From positions 1,984,001 through 2,048,000 of the forward strand of contig NZ_CP128846.1 of the NCBI RefSeq assembly GCF_030388665.1: a DNA stretch of 64,000 nucleotides, given 5' to 3'. Under the pieces are notes generated by a model that had not been told where the DNA came from, ran no database searches, and saw only the letters and a program-made list of their open reading frames with translations. Positions 25,151-37,059 of this stretch are shown piece by piece (position 1 is the first letter of the stretch; each line of letters starts with the position of its first letter). The DNA is from Streptomyces flavofungini. Lineage in GTDB: Bacteria > Actinomycetota > Actinomycetes > Streptomycetales > Streptomycetaceae. A program made the position numbers and the translations under genes.

Positions 25151-26575
25151 CTACGCGCTGAGCAGCCGGGCTCCCTCAGCTCCTTCAGCTCCTTCAGCTC
25201 CCTCGACGGCCGCGCTCTCCAGTCCCGTACGCAGATGACGCACCGCGTACGACCTCCAGGGCCGCCACGCGTCGGGCACCGGCTCGCCCGGCGGGGCCAC
25301 GTCCGGGTCGCCGAGGGCCCGTGTCCTGATGGCCGCGGCCGCCACCTCGTCGACACCCGGCACCGCGCGCAGCTGCCGCTCGGCGTCGTCGCGGTCGGCG
25401 CCCGCGTCCAGGCACACCGTGCCGTCGGCGAGTGCGGCCGCGAGCGGGAGCCGTTCGGCGAGGGCGTCCGGCGCGGGGAAGACGTGGGTGAGCGTGCCGC
25501 ACGGCGACGGCAGGGGCGTGCCGTGCTCGACGACGAGCCGCCGGGCCTGTTCCCTGCTGACGACCGCGCGCACCGCGAACTCCTCCGGGTCGGCCGCGCC
25601 CGGCGAGCGCAGGCCGGGGCGGGCCAGGACGAGGGGGGCGAGGCGGGGGTCGGCGGACAGGCGCTCGTCGACGGCGAACGGGTCGGCGTCCAGGTCGAAG
25701 AGCCCGCGCAGGCGCTGCACGGCGGTGGTCAGGTCGCGCAGGTCGGTGAGGTGGAGGCGGGCCTCGAGCCAGCCGCAGCGGTGGGCGTCGGAGCCCTTGC
25801 GCGCGTCGCGCTCCTCGACGGCGACGATCCCGGAGGCGTACGGCAGCCGGAGCGTGCGCCGGTACGTCCGGGCGCCGCGCACCCCGCTGACGTCCTCCAC
25901 GCCGGGCAGCGCCTCGTGGGCGAGCAGGTCGAAGACGGCGGCGGCCTGGTAGGGGCCGCGGTGGGCGAGGCGCAGCGGGATCCCGGCGGACGGGGTGCCG
26001 CGGCCGCCGCCCCGCTTGGGCGCGGCGGCGCGCAGGCCGGTGGGCGTCAGCTCGTACACGGCCCGGATGGTGTCGTTGAACTGCCGTACGCTCGCGAACC
26101 CGGCGGCGAACGCGATCTCCGTGACCGGCAGTTCGGTGGTCTGGAGCAGCACGCGGGCGGTGTGCGCGCGCTGGGCGCGGGCGAGCGCGACCGGGCCCGC
26201 GCCGAGCTCGGCGGTGAGCTGGCGCTGGACCTGGCGGGCGCTGTAGCCGAGGCGGAGGGCGAGGCCGCCGACGCCCTCCCGGTCGACGACGCCGTCCCCG
26301 ATCATCCGCATGGCCCGGCCGACCACGTCCGCGCGGACGTTCCACTCGGCGGAGCCGGGCACGGCGTCGGGGCGGCAGCGGCGGCAGGCTCGGAAGCCGT
26401 TGCTCTGCGCGGCGGCGGCCGTCGGGTAGTAGCGGACGTTCTTGCGCTTGGGCGTGACCGCCGGGCAGCTCGGCCGGCAGTAGATGCCGGTCGTCTCGAC
26501 GGCGAAGAAGAACTCGCCGTCGAAACGGGCGTCGCGGCTGCGGACGGCCTCGTACCTGGTGTCCTGATCGCTCAC
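25151..26575 (-). CDS. Ada-AlkA fusion: methylphosphotriester sensor/AraC HTH plus DNA-3-methyladenine glycosylase-like domain
   Basis: A 474-aa protein. Residues 1-75 form the Ada zinc domain with Cys33, 37, 64 and 67 (YCRPSCP and RACRRCRPD), where a cysteine accepts methyl groups from DNA. An AraC helix-turn-helix (about 85-185) precedes an AlkA N-terminal domain and the helix-hairpin-helix region. That last part looks degenerate: VPGVDEVAAAAIRTRALGDP lacks the usual PGIGPWTA, and only about a dozen residues separate DPDV from AWRPW where the family carries a longer loop with the catalytic Asp. The C-terminus has an EGA triplet repeat. Acts in adaptive response to alkylation. Confidence 0.87.
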   Translation of the reverse strand: MSDQDTRYEAVRSRDARFDGEFFFAVETTGIYCRPSCPAVTPKRKNVRYYPTAAAAQSNGFRACRRCRPDAVPGSAEWNVRADVVGRAMRMIGDGVVDREGVGGLALRLGYSARQVQRQLTAELGAGPVALARAQRAHTARVLLQTTELPVTEIAFAAGFASVRQFNDTIRAVYELTPTGLRAAAPKRGGGRGTPSAGIPLRLAHRGPYQAAAVFDLLAHEALPGVEDVSGVRGARTYRRTLRLPYASGIVAVEERDARKGSDAHRCGWLEARLHLTDLRDLTTAVQRLRGLFDLDADPFAVDERLSADPRLAPLVLARPGLRSPGAADPEEFAVRAVVSREQARRLVVEHGTPLPSPCGTLTHVFPAPDALAERLPLAAALADGTVCLDAGADRDDAERQLRAVPGVDEVAAAAIRTRALGDPDVAPPGEPVPDAWRPWRSYAVRHLRTGLESAAVEGAEGAEGAEGARLLSA

Positions 26576-26720
26576 GCCCTCCAGTGTGTGCCGGACGAGC
26601 CGCGGCTGCTAGCGGAAATCGGACACCACACTCACCGACCGCTGCCCCCGGCGGGCGACGGGGCGGACGGCCGACCGGGCCCCGTGAGGGGCGCGGGGGA
26701 CGACACGACCGGGCCCCGTC

Positions 26721-26764
26721 AGGGGCGCGGGGAACTGCGCGACCAGCCCCCACCGGCCCGCAGG
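26721..26764. repeat. Dispersed 44-bp intergenic repeat, copy 1
   Basis: The block begins AGGGGCGCGGGGAACTGCGC and ends CCACCGGCCCGCAGG. A near-identical copy is at 53361-53404. It can fold, since GGGGC pairs with GCCCC. Similar G/C-rich elements are common between Streptomyces genes. It lies between the Ada-AlkA start and the rsgA stop. Confidence 0.7.
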
Positions 26765-26824
26765 TAGAGAACACCGCGCCCCGACCGCACCCGCATCCGC
26801 ATCCGCATCCGCGTCCGCCGACGC

Positions 26825-27997
26825 TCAGCGCAAGCGCCCCCGCTTGGCCTCCATGGCGGCCTTCCCCTCCGCCCCCCGCCGCTTCCACTCACGGCGCATG
26901 TCGGCCCGAACCCGAGCATCGGTCTTGGCGACGATGCGCTGGTTCTCCCGGATCAACTTCCGGTAGCTGTCCAGCCGCCGCTCAGGGAGCGTGCCGTCCT
27001 CAAGGGCGGCGAGCACGGCGCAGCCGGGCTCCGCCACGTGCGCGCAGTCCTGGAAGCGGCACCCCTCGGCGAGCTCCTCGATCTCGGCGAAGACCTGGCC
27101 GACGCCGGTCCCCGCGTCGTAGAGGCCGACGCCGCGCAGCCCCGGCGTGTCGATGAGGACTCCGCCGCCGGGCAGGACGAGGAGGTTGCGGGTGGTGGTG
27201 GTGTGCCGCCCCTTGCCGTCGACGTCGCGGATCGCCTGGACGTCCATGACGTCGGCCCCGGCGAGCGCGTTGGCGAGGGTCGACTTGCCCGCGCCGGACT
27301 GCCCGAGGAGCACCGACGTACCGCCGGAGACGACCGCGGCGAGGACGTCGACGCCGTCGCCGTCGGCGGCGCTGACGGGCAGCACCTGCACGCCGGGGGC
27401 GATCGTCTCCACGTCCTCGACGAGGTACGACAGGGCGGTGGCGTCGGGCACGAGGTCGGCCTTGGTGAGGACGACGACGGGCTGGGCGCCGGACTCCCAG
27501 CCGAGCGCGAGGAACCGCTCGATGCGGCCGAGGTCGAGCTCGGCGGCCAGGGACACGGCGATCACGGCGTGGTCGACGTTGGCCGCGAGGATCTGTCCCT
27601 CGGACCGCTTGGACGAGGTGGAGCGCACGAACGAGGTCCGGCGCGGCAGGTAGGCCCGCACGTAGCGGGGGTCGCTGGTGCCGGGCGCGTCGACGGCCGC
27701 CCAGTCGCCGGTGCAGATGACCTTCAGGGGGTCGTGCGGGGTGACGTAGGTGGTGTCGGCGCGGATGACGCCTTCCTCGGTGACGACGAGGTCGCAGCTG
27801 CCTCGGTCGACGCGGACGACGCGTCCGGGGAGCAGGCCTTGGGCCGCGTACGGGGCGAAGGCTGCGGCCCAGTCCTCGTCCCAGCCGTAGGGCGCGAGGG
27901 AGGACACGGACTCGGGGAGTGCCGAGGAGGAGGCGACGGCGGAAGCGGAATCAGCAGCAGAGGAATCCGCAGAAGAGTGAAACGCGGGGAAAGACAA
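26825..27997 (-). CDS. rsgA: Ribosome small-subunit-dependent GTPase A
   Basis: A 390-aa protein with the circularly permuted GTPase order: VLTKADLV (G4), then GQSGAGKSTLANAL (G1) and DTPGLRG (G3), after an N-terminal OB fold and before the zinc module CRFQDCAHVAEPGCAV. RsgA aids late 30S ribosome maturation. A Ser/Ala-rich N-terminal tail (~40 residues) is longer than usual. The TTG at 27997 has GAAGGG six bases upstream, which decides the start. It is preceded by a short open frame (28062-28133), suggesting a shared leader. Confidence 0.88.
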   Translation of the reverse strand: MSFPAFHSSADSSAADSASAVASSSALPESVSSLAPYGWDEDWAAAFAPYAAQGLLPGRVVRVDRGSCDLVVTEEGVIRADTTYVTPHDPLKVICTGDWAAVDAPGTSDPRYVRAYLPRRTSFVRSTSSKRSEGQILAANVDHAVIAVSLAAELDLGRIERFLALGWESGAQPVVVLTKADLVPDATALSYLVEDVETIAPGVQVLPVSAADGDGVDVLAAVVSGGTSVLLGQSGAGKSTLANALAGADVMDVQAIRDVDGKGRHTTTTRNLLVLPGGGVLIDTPGLRGVGLYDAGTGVGQVFAEIEELAEGCRFQDCAHVAEPGCAVLAALEDGTLPERRLDSYRKLIRENQRIVAKTDARVRADMRREWKRRGAEGKAAMEAKRGRLR

Positions 27998-28061
27998 GGG
28001 GAACCCTTCACAGGGTGGCCCCGGCCCACGCGCCGGACGGGCGCGGCGAAGGACGGGAGAG

Positions 28062-28133
28062 TCAGCCGGAGACCACGGAGGTGGTGTGGATGAACGTCTG
28101 GATGCGGGCAGCACCGTTCGCAACGACAGCCAT
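28062..28133 (-). CDS. Putative 23-residue peptide upstream of rsgA
   Basis: Starts MAVVANGAARIQTF and ends TTSVVSG, with TGA at 28062-28064. Its ribosome site, AGGAGGTG eight bases before the ATG, is the best in this part of the window and far better than that of rsgA, which begins 64 bases downstream. A 6-bp hairpin (CGCGCC/GGCGCG) lies between the two. There is no signal sequence, Cys or leader-type run of one amino acid. It may be a regulatory upstream frame or a functional micropeptide. I do not recognise it as a named family. Confidence 0.6.
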   Translation of the reverse strand: MAVVANGAARIQTFIHTTSVVSG

Positions 28134-31772
<3,639 letters not shown>

Positions 31773-31911
31773 TGAGAGCGGACCGGACGGGGCGGCGCGT
31801 CCCGCGGCCACCGGGCTCCGGCCCCTTCCCGACCCGGAGAAACGCGGTTGCGGCCGCCTAGACTGGGAAGGACGACGACCCACGCGCCGCCCTGGGGGGA
31901 GAGAACATCCC

Positions 31912-33333
31912 GTGTCACAGCAGCAGCTGGGCCGCAGCCCGGTCCGGCCGGATCCCGAGCCGCCGCCCCCGGGCGATTCGCGCCAGGGCCGGTTCGTGGG
32001 CTGGCTCGGCGGCTTCGGCTGCGCCGCCACGGGGTACGCCGTGTTCCAGTCCCTGGTGGGCGTGTTGCCGCAGGAACTGTCCGCGGACGCCGCGCGGTAC
32101 GGCATCGCGGCCGTCAGCGGCGTCGGCACGGGCCTCGCGGCCTGGCTGGCGGCGGCGCTGCTGCGCGCCCGGTCGGGCACGGACGGCACCGATGGCGCGG
32201 ATGACGGCGGCGTGGCGGCCGCGCGGCGCGGCCCGGGCGGCGGCACGGCGGCCGGCTCCGCCCACGCCCCCGGTCCCCTCCCGACCCTCGCCGCCGCGAC
32301 GCACCGCACCCTGCTCGCCGAGCTCGCCGTCCTCGACGACCCCGACCGCGGCCTGCTCAAGGGCTGGCCGCACGCCCTGGACGAGCAGACCCTGCCGGTG
32401 CGGCCCACGCCCACCGGCACCGCATACGGACTGCACCTCGTCCTCGAACTCGGCGCGCAGGACGGCAGGTTGAACCCGTCGGAGCTGGTGGAGACGCTGT
32501 GGCGGCAGCGACTCGCCGACGGCGGCTGGGCCGCCCGCTCCCAGGGGACGGTGCCGCGGCCCGAGGTGACGGCGCTCGTCCTCGGCGCGCTGGCCCGCGC
32601 GGGCGCGGACCCGGCGCGGCTCGCGGACGAGGCGGCGCGCTGCGCGGCCCGCTTCACCGCGGACCTGGAGCCGTCCGGGCTGGCCCGCACGCACGTGGTG
32701 ACGACGGTGCTCCGGGGCATGCTGCGCGCGGCGCCCGGCTCCCCGGCCATCGCCCGGCTGCGGGACGAGCTGGTCGACCGCACCGTCACCGACCCGGCCC
32801 GCGAACACCGCCGCTGCTGGGGCCCGGCCCTGCGCGGGCCCGCGGCGCACACCACCCGGCCCTCGCCCGCGCACACGGCGCAGGCCGTCGTCGCCCTGGA
32901 CCGCGCGGCCCGCGTCCTCGGCGAGGACGGCAACACCCGGGCCGCGCGCGAGGACGGCATCCGCTGGCTGCTCTCCTGCCCGATGCCCCGGCACGAGGAG
33001 TGCGCGGACCTGCGCAACACGCAGGAGGAGGTGCGCCGCCCGCATCCGCAGGACTCCTGGCGCCAGGAGGTGCTCTTCGTGCGGCACTTCACGGCCGCGT
33101 GGATGGTGCGGGCCCTCCTGACGCCCGGCGCCTGGGAGATCGCCGTGGCCGAGGACCGCGAGGAGGCGTGGCGGAGGCTGCTCGCGGACGCGGTCGCCGG
33201 TGTGCTGCGCCAGCAGGACGACGGCATCTGGAACTGGGACGGGCACGATCTCGGCCGTCCCCTGTGGATGACCTATCAGGGCCTTTCGGCGCTGCGGGCC
33301 CATGCCGTATGGATGTATCAGCCGGACCGCTGA
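31912..33333 (+). CDS. Membrane-anchored protein with prenyltransferase/squalene-oxidase-like toroid repeats
   Basis: A 473-aa protein of unknown role. A short disordered N-terminus is followed by a helical pair in the membrane (GWLGGFGCAATGYAVFQSLVG and GIAAVSGVGTGLAAWLAAALL). After a Gly-rich linker comes a long helical domain with repeats like LADGGWAARSQ, PSPAHTAQAVVALDRAARVL and DDGIWNWDGHDLGRPLWMTYQGLSAL. The DGGW/DGIWNW pattern recalls alpha/alpha-toroid terpene cyclase or prenyltransferase folds, but no DxDD cyclase motif is seen. GTG 31912 lies after GGGGGGAG. Followed at 71 bases by a cupin-like gene on the same strand. Confidence 0.7.
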   Translation: MSQQQLGRSPVRPDPEPPPPGDSRQGRFVGWLGGFGCAATGYAVFQSLVGVLPQELSADAARYGIAAVSGVGTGLAAWLAAALLRARSGTDGTDGADDGGVAAARRGPGGGTAAGSAHAPGPLPTLAAATHRTLLAELAVLDDPDRGLLKGWPHALDEQTLPVRPTPTGTAYGLHLVLELGAQDGRLNPSELVETLWRQRLADGGWAARSQGTVPRPEVTALVLGALARAGADPARLADEAARCAARFTADLEPSGLARTHVVTTVLRGMLRAAPGSPAIARLRDELVDRTVTDPAREHRRCWGPALRGPAAHTTRPSPAHTAQAVVALDRAARVLGEDGNTRAAREDGIRWLLSCPMPRHEECADLRNTQEEVRRPHPQDSWRQEVLFVRHFTAAWMVRALLTPGAWEIAVAEDREEAWRRLLADAVAGVLRQQDDGIWNWDGHDLGRPLWMTYQGLSALRAHAVWMYQPDR

Positions 33334-33404
33334 ACTCCGGTGAACTCCGGCTCCGCATCCCGGCGGGCGGGAATCGCGGAACGCACGGAAGGCGGAGTGA
33401 CCGC

Positions 33405-34160
33405 ATGGGTGGTCGGCACGTGCTGCGGGCCAGGCGGCTGATCGAGGCAACGCTCGACGGGTCCGAGGGGCTCGGCGAGGAGGAGCTGGCGCGGTCGGCG
33501 CGCGCGGTCGTCGCCGAACTGGGCTCCCCGGGACGGCTCTCGGCGCTCGTGACGGAGCTCGCCGCGGGCGTCGGCGACCCCCCGGTGTGCGCGCGGCTCT
33601 CGTACCGGCACGTCCTCGGCTTCGACAAGCTGCTGCTCATCGCCGTCGGCACCCGGCACATGCTGCGCGCGCACGTCTGGCATCCAGGCTCGCACCGGGC
33701 GGGCCGCGAGGACATCCACAACCACCGTTCCGCGCTCGCCTCGTTCGTGGTGCGTGGCACCCTCGGCATGGAGCTGTACGAGACGGCGGGCGACGGCCCG
33801 CTGGCGGCGGCGCGCTACCGCGAGTCGCTGTCGGCGGAGGTCGGCGACTGGCTCCTGGAGCCCGCCGGGCGGGCCAGGCTGCGGCTGACGCAGACCGCCG
33901 AGTACGCGGCGGGCAGCGGCTACGCCCTGCCGTCGTACGCGCTGCACCGGGCGTGGTGCGCCTCGCCGGGCGCGGCGGTGACGCTGTTCCTGGAGACGGG
34001 CCCGGACCGGCGGCACTGCACGGACGTGTTCACGGGCGGCGTCGGCAACGAGCGGGCGCAGGCGTACGCCAAGGAGCCGCTGGAGGTGGCGGAGTACCTG
34101 GCGGAGCTGCGGGCGCTCGCCGAACTGATCGGCGGGAGCGAGGAGTTGACGCGCTCCTAG
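33405..34160 (+). CDS. Hypothetical protein with cupin-like core
   Basis: A 251-aa protein. The centre reads RAHVWHPGSHRAGREDIHNHRSALASFVVRGTLGMELYE, resembling the first metal-binding cupin motif (HNH with following G-x-L), and AVTLFLETGPDRRHC may supply the later beta strand. An N-terminal helical region and a C-terminal helix flank it. It resembles metal-dependent dioxygenase-like cupins in outline; no enzyme can be assigned. ATG 33405 has GGAAGGCGGAG upstream. It probably forms a two-gene unit with the preceding toroid-like protein. Confidence 0.65.
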   Translation: MGGRHVLRARRLIEATLDGSEGLGEEELARSARAVVAELGSPGRLSALVTELAAGVGDPPVCARLSYRHVLGFDKLLLIAVGTRHMLRAHVWHPGSHRAGREDIHNHRSALASFVVRGTLGMELYETAGDGPLAAARYRESLSAEVGDWLLEPAGRARLRLTQTAEYAAGSGYALPSYALHRAWCASPGAAVTLFLETGPDRRHCTDVFTGGVGNERAQAYAKEPLEVAEYLAELRALAELIGGSEELTRS

Positions 34161-34194
34161 GAACGCGGGGGCGCAGGACCCAGGGGGTCAGGGG

Positions 34195-34620
34195 TCAGCG
34201 GGCGCGCAGGCGGCTCAGGGCCTGGCCCACGATCTCGCGGTTGTAGTCGTCGATCTCGACCGTGTCCAGCTCGCCGGGGGTGAGCCAGCGGTGGTCCTGG
34301 TCGGGGTGGGGCAGCGTCACGTCGAAGCTGAGCGGGCGGACGAGGAAGTTGTCCTGCCAGTTCTTGACCTCGTGCCCTCGGTACTGACTGAGGAAGGAGG
34401 ACTCGCCGACCTTGCGCACGACGTGGCCGAGCAGTCCGGTCTCCTCCTTCAGCTCGCGCAGCACGCCGTCGCGCGGGCTCTCGCCCGGTTCCAGCTTCCC
34501 GCAGGGCACCCCCCACACGCGTGGCAGGAACCGCTCCGTCTCACTGCGACGCACGAGCAGCACACGGCCCCGGTGGGCCACGACGGCTGCCGCAAGATGG
34601 TTCTCGCCAGGGATAGCCAT
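34195..34620 (-). CDS. Nudix hydrolase
   Basis: A 141-aa protein. The Nudix box is complete: GKLEPGESPRDGVLRELKEETGLLG, fitting G-x5-E-x7-REUxEExGU, the magnesium site. Start MAIPGENHLAAAVVAHRGRVLLVRR is family-typical; GGTGGTGG precedes ATG 34620. Such enzymes cleave nucleoside diphosphates linked to another moiety; the substrate is not predictable. It is convergent with the cupin-like gene, with a short 5-bp hairpin near 34177-34189 between them. Confidence 0.9.
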   Translation of the reverse strand: MAIPGENHLAAAVVAHRGRVLLVRRSETERFLPRVWGVPCGKLEPGESPRDGVLRELKEETGLLGHVVRKVGESSFLSQYRGHEVKNWQDNFLVRPLSFDVTLPHPDQDHRWLTPGELDTVEIDDYNREIVGQALSRLRAR

Positions 34621-34746
34621 GCCACCACCGTAGCGAGGAATCGGGGCCCGGGACAGCCACGGACGCCGTCCGCGCCCCGCCCGTACGCCCCCGGCGCGTC
34701 CGATTCCTTCAAGACCCGCACGGAAGGGCTGCCTACGCTTTCCGGC

Positions 34747-35196
34747 ATGAACAGCGAAGACACCGCACGGACCACGCACACCACGGACCCCGCCCCCCGC
34801 GTCACGCCCCGCCTGGACATGGTGGGGATCGTCACCTCCGACATGGCGGCGTCCCTCGCCTTCTACCGGAGGCTCGGCCTCGACTTCCCGCCCGGCGCCG
34901 AGGACCTGCCGCACGCCGAGGCCACCGTCCCCGGCGGCCCGCGCTTCGCCCTCGACACCGAGGCCACCGTCCGCTCCTTCTCGCCCGGCTGGGAGCCGCC
35001 GCAGGGCGGCGGGCGCGTCGGGCTCGCCTTCCACTGCGGTACGCCGGCGGGCGTGGACGCGCTGTACGAGGAGCTGACGGCCGCCGGGTACCGCTCGGAG
35101 CTGAAGCCGTTCGACGCGATGTGGGGGCAGCGGTACGCGACGGTGCTCGACCCCGACGGCAACGGCGCCGACCTGTTCGCCCCGCTGCCGCGGTGA
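34747..35196 (+). CDS. VOC (glyoxalase/bleomycin-resistance) family protein
   Basis: A 149-aa protein of one vicinal oxygen chelate domain pair: RLDMVGIVTSDMAASLAFYRRLGLDF at the N-terminus and RYATVLDPDGNGADLFAPL at the C-terminus. Members act as metal-dependent enzymes or as drug-binding proteins; this one has no decisive context. ATG 34747 lacks a clear ribosome site and a 126-base divergent gap separates it from the Nudix gene, which is consistent with a leaderless or short-leader transcript. Confidence 0.85.
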   Translation: MNSEDTARTTHTTDPAPRVTPRLDMVGIVTSDMAASLAFYRRLGLDFPPGAEDLPHAEATVPGGPRFALDTEATVRSFSPGWEPPQGGGRVGLAFHCGTPAGVDALYEELTAAGYRSELKPFDAMWGQRYATVLDPDGNGADLFAPLPR

Positions 35197-35235
35197 CCCG
35201 GACGGCCACGCGCCTCCCGGCGGCCGTGGCCGCCG

Positions 35236-36012
35236 TCAGCCCTGTCCCTCGCCGACCCGGCCCAGCAGCTCGGTCAGCCTGAGGCCCGTCAAGTCCTTGA
35301 CGTCACGGGCGAGATGGGCCTGGTCGGCGAAGCCGGTGGCTGCGGCCGCGTCCGCGTACGGGCGTCCGGCGCGGGCCAGGGCGAGCGCCCGCTGGAGCCG
35401 CAGGACACGCGCGAGGGTCTTGGGGCCGTAGCCGAACGCGGGCAGGGAACGGCGGTGCAGCTGCCGGGCGCCGAGGCCCATTTCGGCCGCGGTCTCGGCG
35501 ACCCCGCGGCCCGCGCTCAGCAAGCGCACCACCTGGGCCAGGAGCGGGTCGGGCGGCGGCGCCTGGGCGGCCCGCTCCCCGGCGACGGCCTCAAGCGCCG
35601 CCACCGGGTCCTCGGCCCCGTCCACGCGCGCGGTGAGGCGGCGCACCTCGGCGGCGCCCCACAGGTCCGCCAACTCCACGCGCTGGTCGCGCAGTTCGTG
35701 CGCGGGGACGCCGAGGAGCGCGGGGGCCGTGCCGGGCGCGAAGCGGATGCCGACGTACCGGCCCGCCTCCCGGCCCTCGGGCCGATACGCGTGCGTGTCC
35801 GGGCCCGCGACGAACAGCCTGCCCTCGGTCCACAGCAGGTCCATGCAGCCGTCGGGCAGGACCGGCGAGACGGCCGGGGCTCCGGCGGTGCCGTCCGGTG
35901 CGGTCGCCTTGCTCCACACGACGGCACCGGGCAGCACGGCGGAGGGCCGCTCGGCGTACGCGGGCACCGGGCCCTCGTACCCGCCCCTGCCTCCGCCTCC
36001 GCCGACCGTCAT
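35236..36012 (-). CDS. AraC family transcriptional regulator
   Basis: A 258-aa protein. The N-terminal sensing region contains [28 protein letters not shown], typical of DUF6597-type AraC proteins, and the C-terminal double helix-turn-helix begins near [25 protein letters not shown]. Nine bases separate its start from the stop of the next AraC-type gene upstream (36022), so the two may be co-transcribed. A glycine-rich N-terminus ([15 protein letters not shown]) may indicate a later real start. Confidence 0.85.
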   Translation of the reverse strand: MTVGGGGGRGGYEGPVPAYAERPSAVLPGAVVWSKATAPDGTAGAPAVSPVLPDGCMDLLWTEGRLFVAGPDTHAYRPEGREAGRYVGIRFAPGTAPALLGVPAHELRDQRVELADLWGAAEVRRLTARVDGAEDPVAALEAVAGERAAQAPPPDPLLAQVVRLLSAGRGVAETAAEMGLGARQLHRRSLPAFGYGPKTLARVLRLQRALALARAGRPYADAAAATGFADQAHLARDVKDLTGLRLTELLGRVGEGQG

Positions 36013-36021
36013 GACCCCAGG

Positions 36022-36978
36022 CTACGACCCGCCCGTGCGGTGTTCCTGCGGGCTGACGCCGTACTCCCGCTTGAAGGCGCTGGACAGCGCGAACGCGCTG
36101 CCGTAGCCGACCTTGCGGGCGATCGCGGCGATCGTCAGGTCGGTGTCGCGCAGCAGGTCGGCGGCCAGGGCGAGCCGCCAGCCGGTCAGGTACGTCATCG
36201 GCGGCTCGCCGACCAGTTCGCTGAAGCGCCGGGCGAGGGCGGCCCGGGAGACGCCCGCCTTGGCGGCCAGCGAGGCGACCGTCCAGGGGTGCGCCGGGTC
36301 GTCCTGGAGGAGGCGGAGGACCGGGCCGACGACGGGGTCGCCCATGGCCACGTACCAGGCGGGGGCCGCCGCCTCCGGGCGGGAGAACCAGGCCCGCAGG
36401 GCCGCGATGAGCAGCAGGTCGAGGAGGCGGTCGAGGACGACCTCCTGGCCCGGCTCGTCCTTGTCGATCTCCTCCGCGAGGAACGGCGTGAGGGGGCAGT
36501 CCCACACCTCCGTCGGCAGCACGAGCAGCGGCGGCAGCGCGTCGAGGAGGCGGCCGGTGATCTCGCCCCTCATCTGGTACGTCCCGATCAGCATCTGGAC
36601 GCTGCCGTCGCGCTGGCCCCAGCGGCGCAGGCCGAGCGTCGCGTAGTGGCCCTCGGGGGCTCCGTTCAGAGGTGCGCAGGACTGGCCGGGGCCGATCTCG
36701 CCGTAGGGCGGGGTGTCCCGGTCGCCCGTGACCAGGTAGGGGTCGGGCGCGCGGGCGATGGCCACGTCGCCGGGGCGGACCAGCCGGGGCGGCCGGTCGG
36801 GGTGCGGGGTGCCGTCCGCGGTCTCCGGGACGATCCAGGCCTCACCGGCCACCATGATCATGACCGACACGGGCGCCTCGTCGGCGATCCGGACCGACCA
36901 GGGCGGCTCGAAGCACGCGCGGAGCATGAAGGCGCCGCGGGCGCGGGGGCCCTCCAGCAGACCTGCGAGTACGTCCAT
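36022..36978 (-). CDS. AraC family regulator with cupin-type sensor
   Basis: A 318-aa protein. The N-terminal cupin (MDVLAGLLEGPRARGAFMLRA, ... VRPGDVAIARAPDPYLV) and the C-terminal HTH_18 (TVASLAAKAGVSRAALARRFSELVG, AAIARKVGYGSAFALSSAFKREYG) place it in the group often found divergent from NmrA/SDR oxidoreductase genes, exactly as here across an 81-base gap. It probably controls the adjacent oxidoreductase gene, perhaps as a response to reactive small molecules. Confidence 0.9.
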   Translation of the reverse strand: MDVLAGLLEGPRARGAFMLRACFEPPWSVRIADEAPVSVMIMVAGEAWIVPETADGTPHPDRPPRLVRPGDVAIARAPDPYLVTGDRDTPPYGEIGPGQSCAPLNGAPEGHYATLGLRRWGQRDGSVQMLIGTYQMRGEITGRLLDALPPLLVLPTEVWDCPLTPFLAEEIDKDEPGQEVVLDRLLDLLLIAALRAWFSRPEAAAPAWYVAMGDPVVGPVLRLLQDDPAHPWTVASLAAKAGVSRAALARRFSELVGEPPMTYLTGWRLALAADLLRDTDLTIAAIARKVGYGSAFALSSAFKREYGVSPQEHRTGGS

Positions 36979-37059
36979 GGGGGCAGCGTAGACGCACACA
37001 CATGCGCGTGAGCCGCTGACGGATGGCTCCCGTGCGGGGCCCGGCAGTTGACTTGCCCC

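Noticed and set aside
24871..25161. A 96-residue plus-strand frame and several minus-strand frames between the GH95-like and Ada-AlkA genes
   Set aside because: No ribosome site and no family resemblance. A Gly/Ser/Asp-rich tail in a neighbouring frame hints at a decayed gene, but the evidence is too thin to call one.
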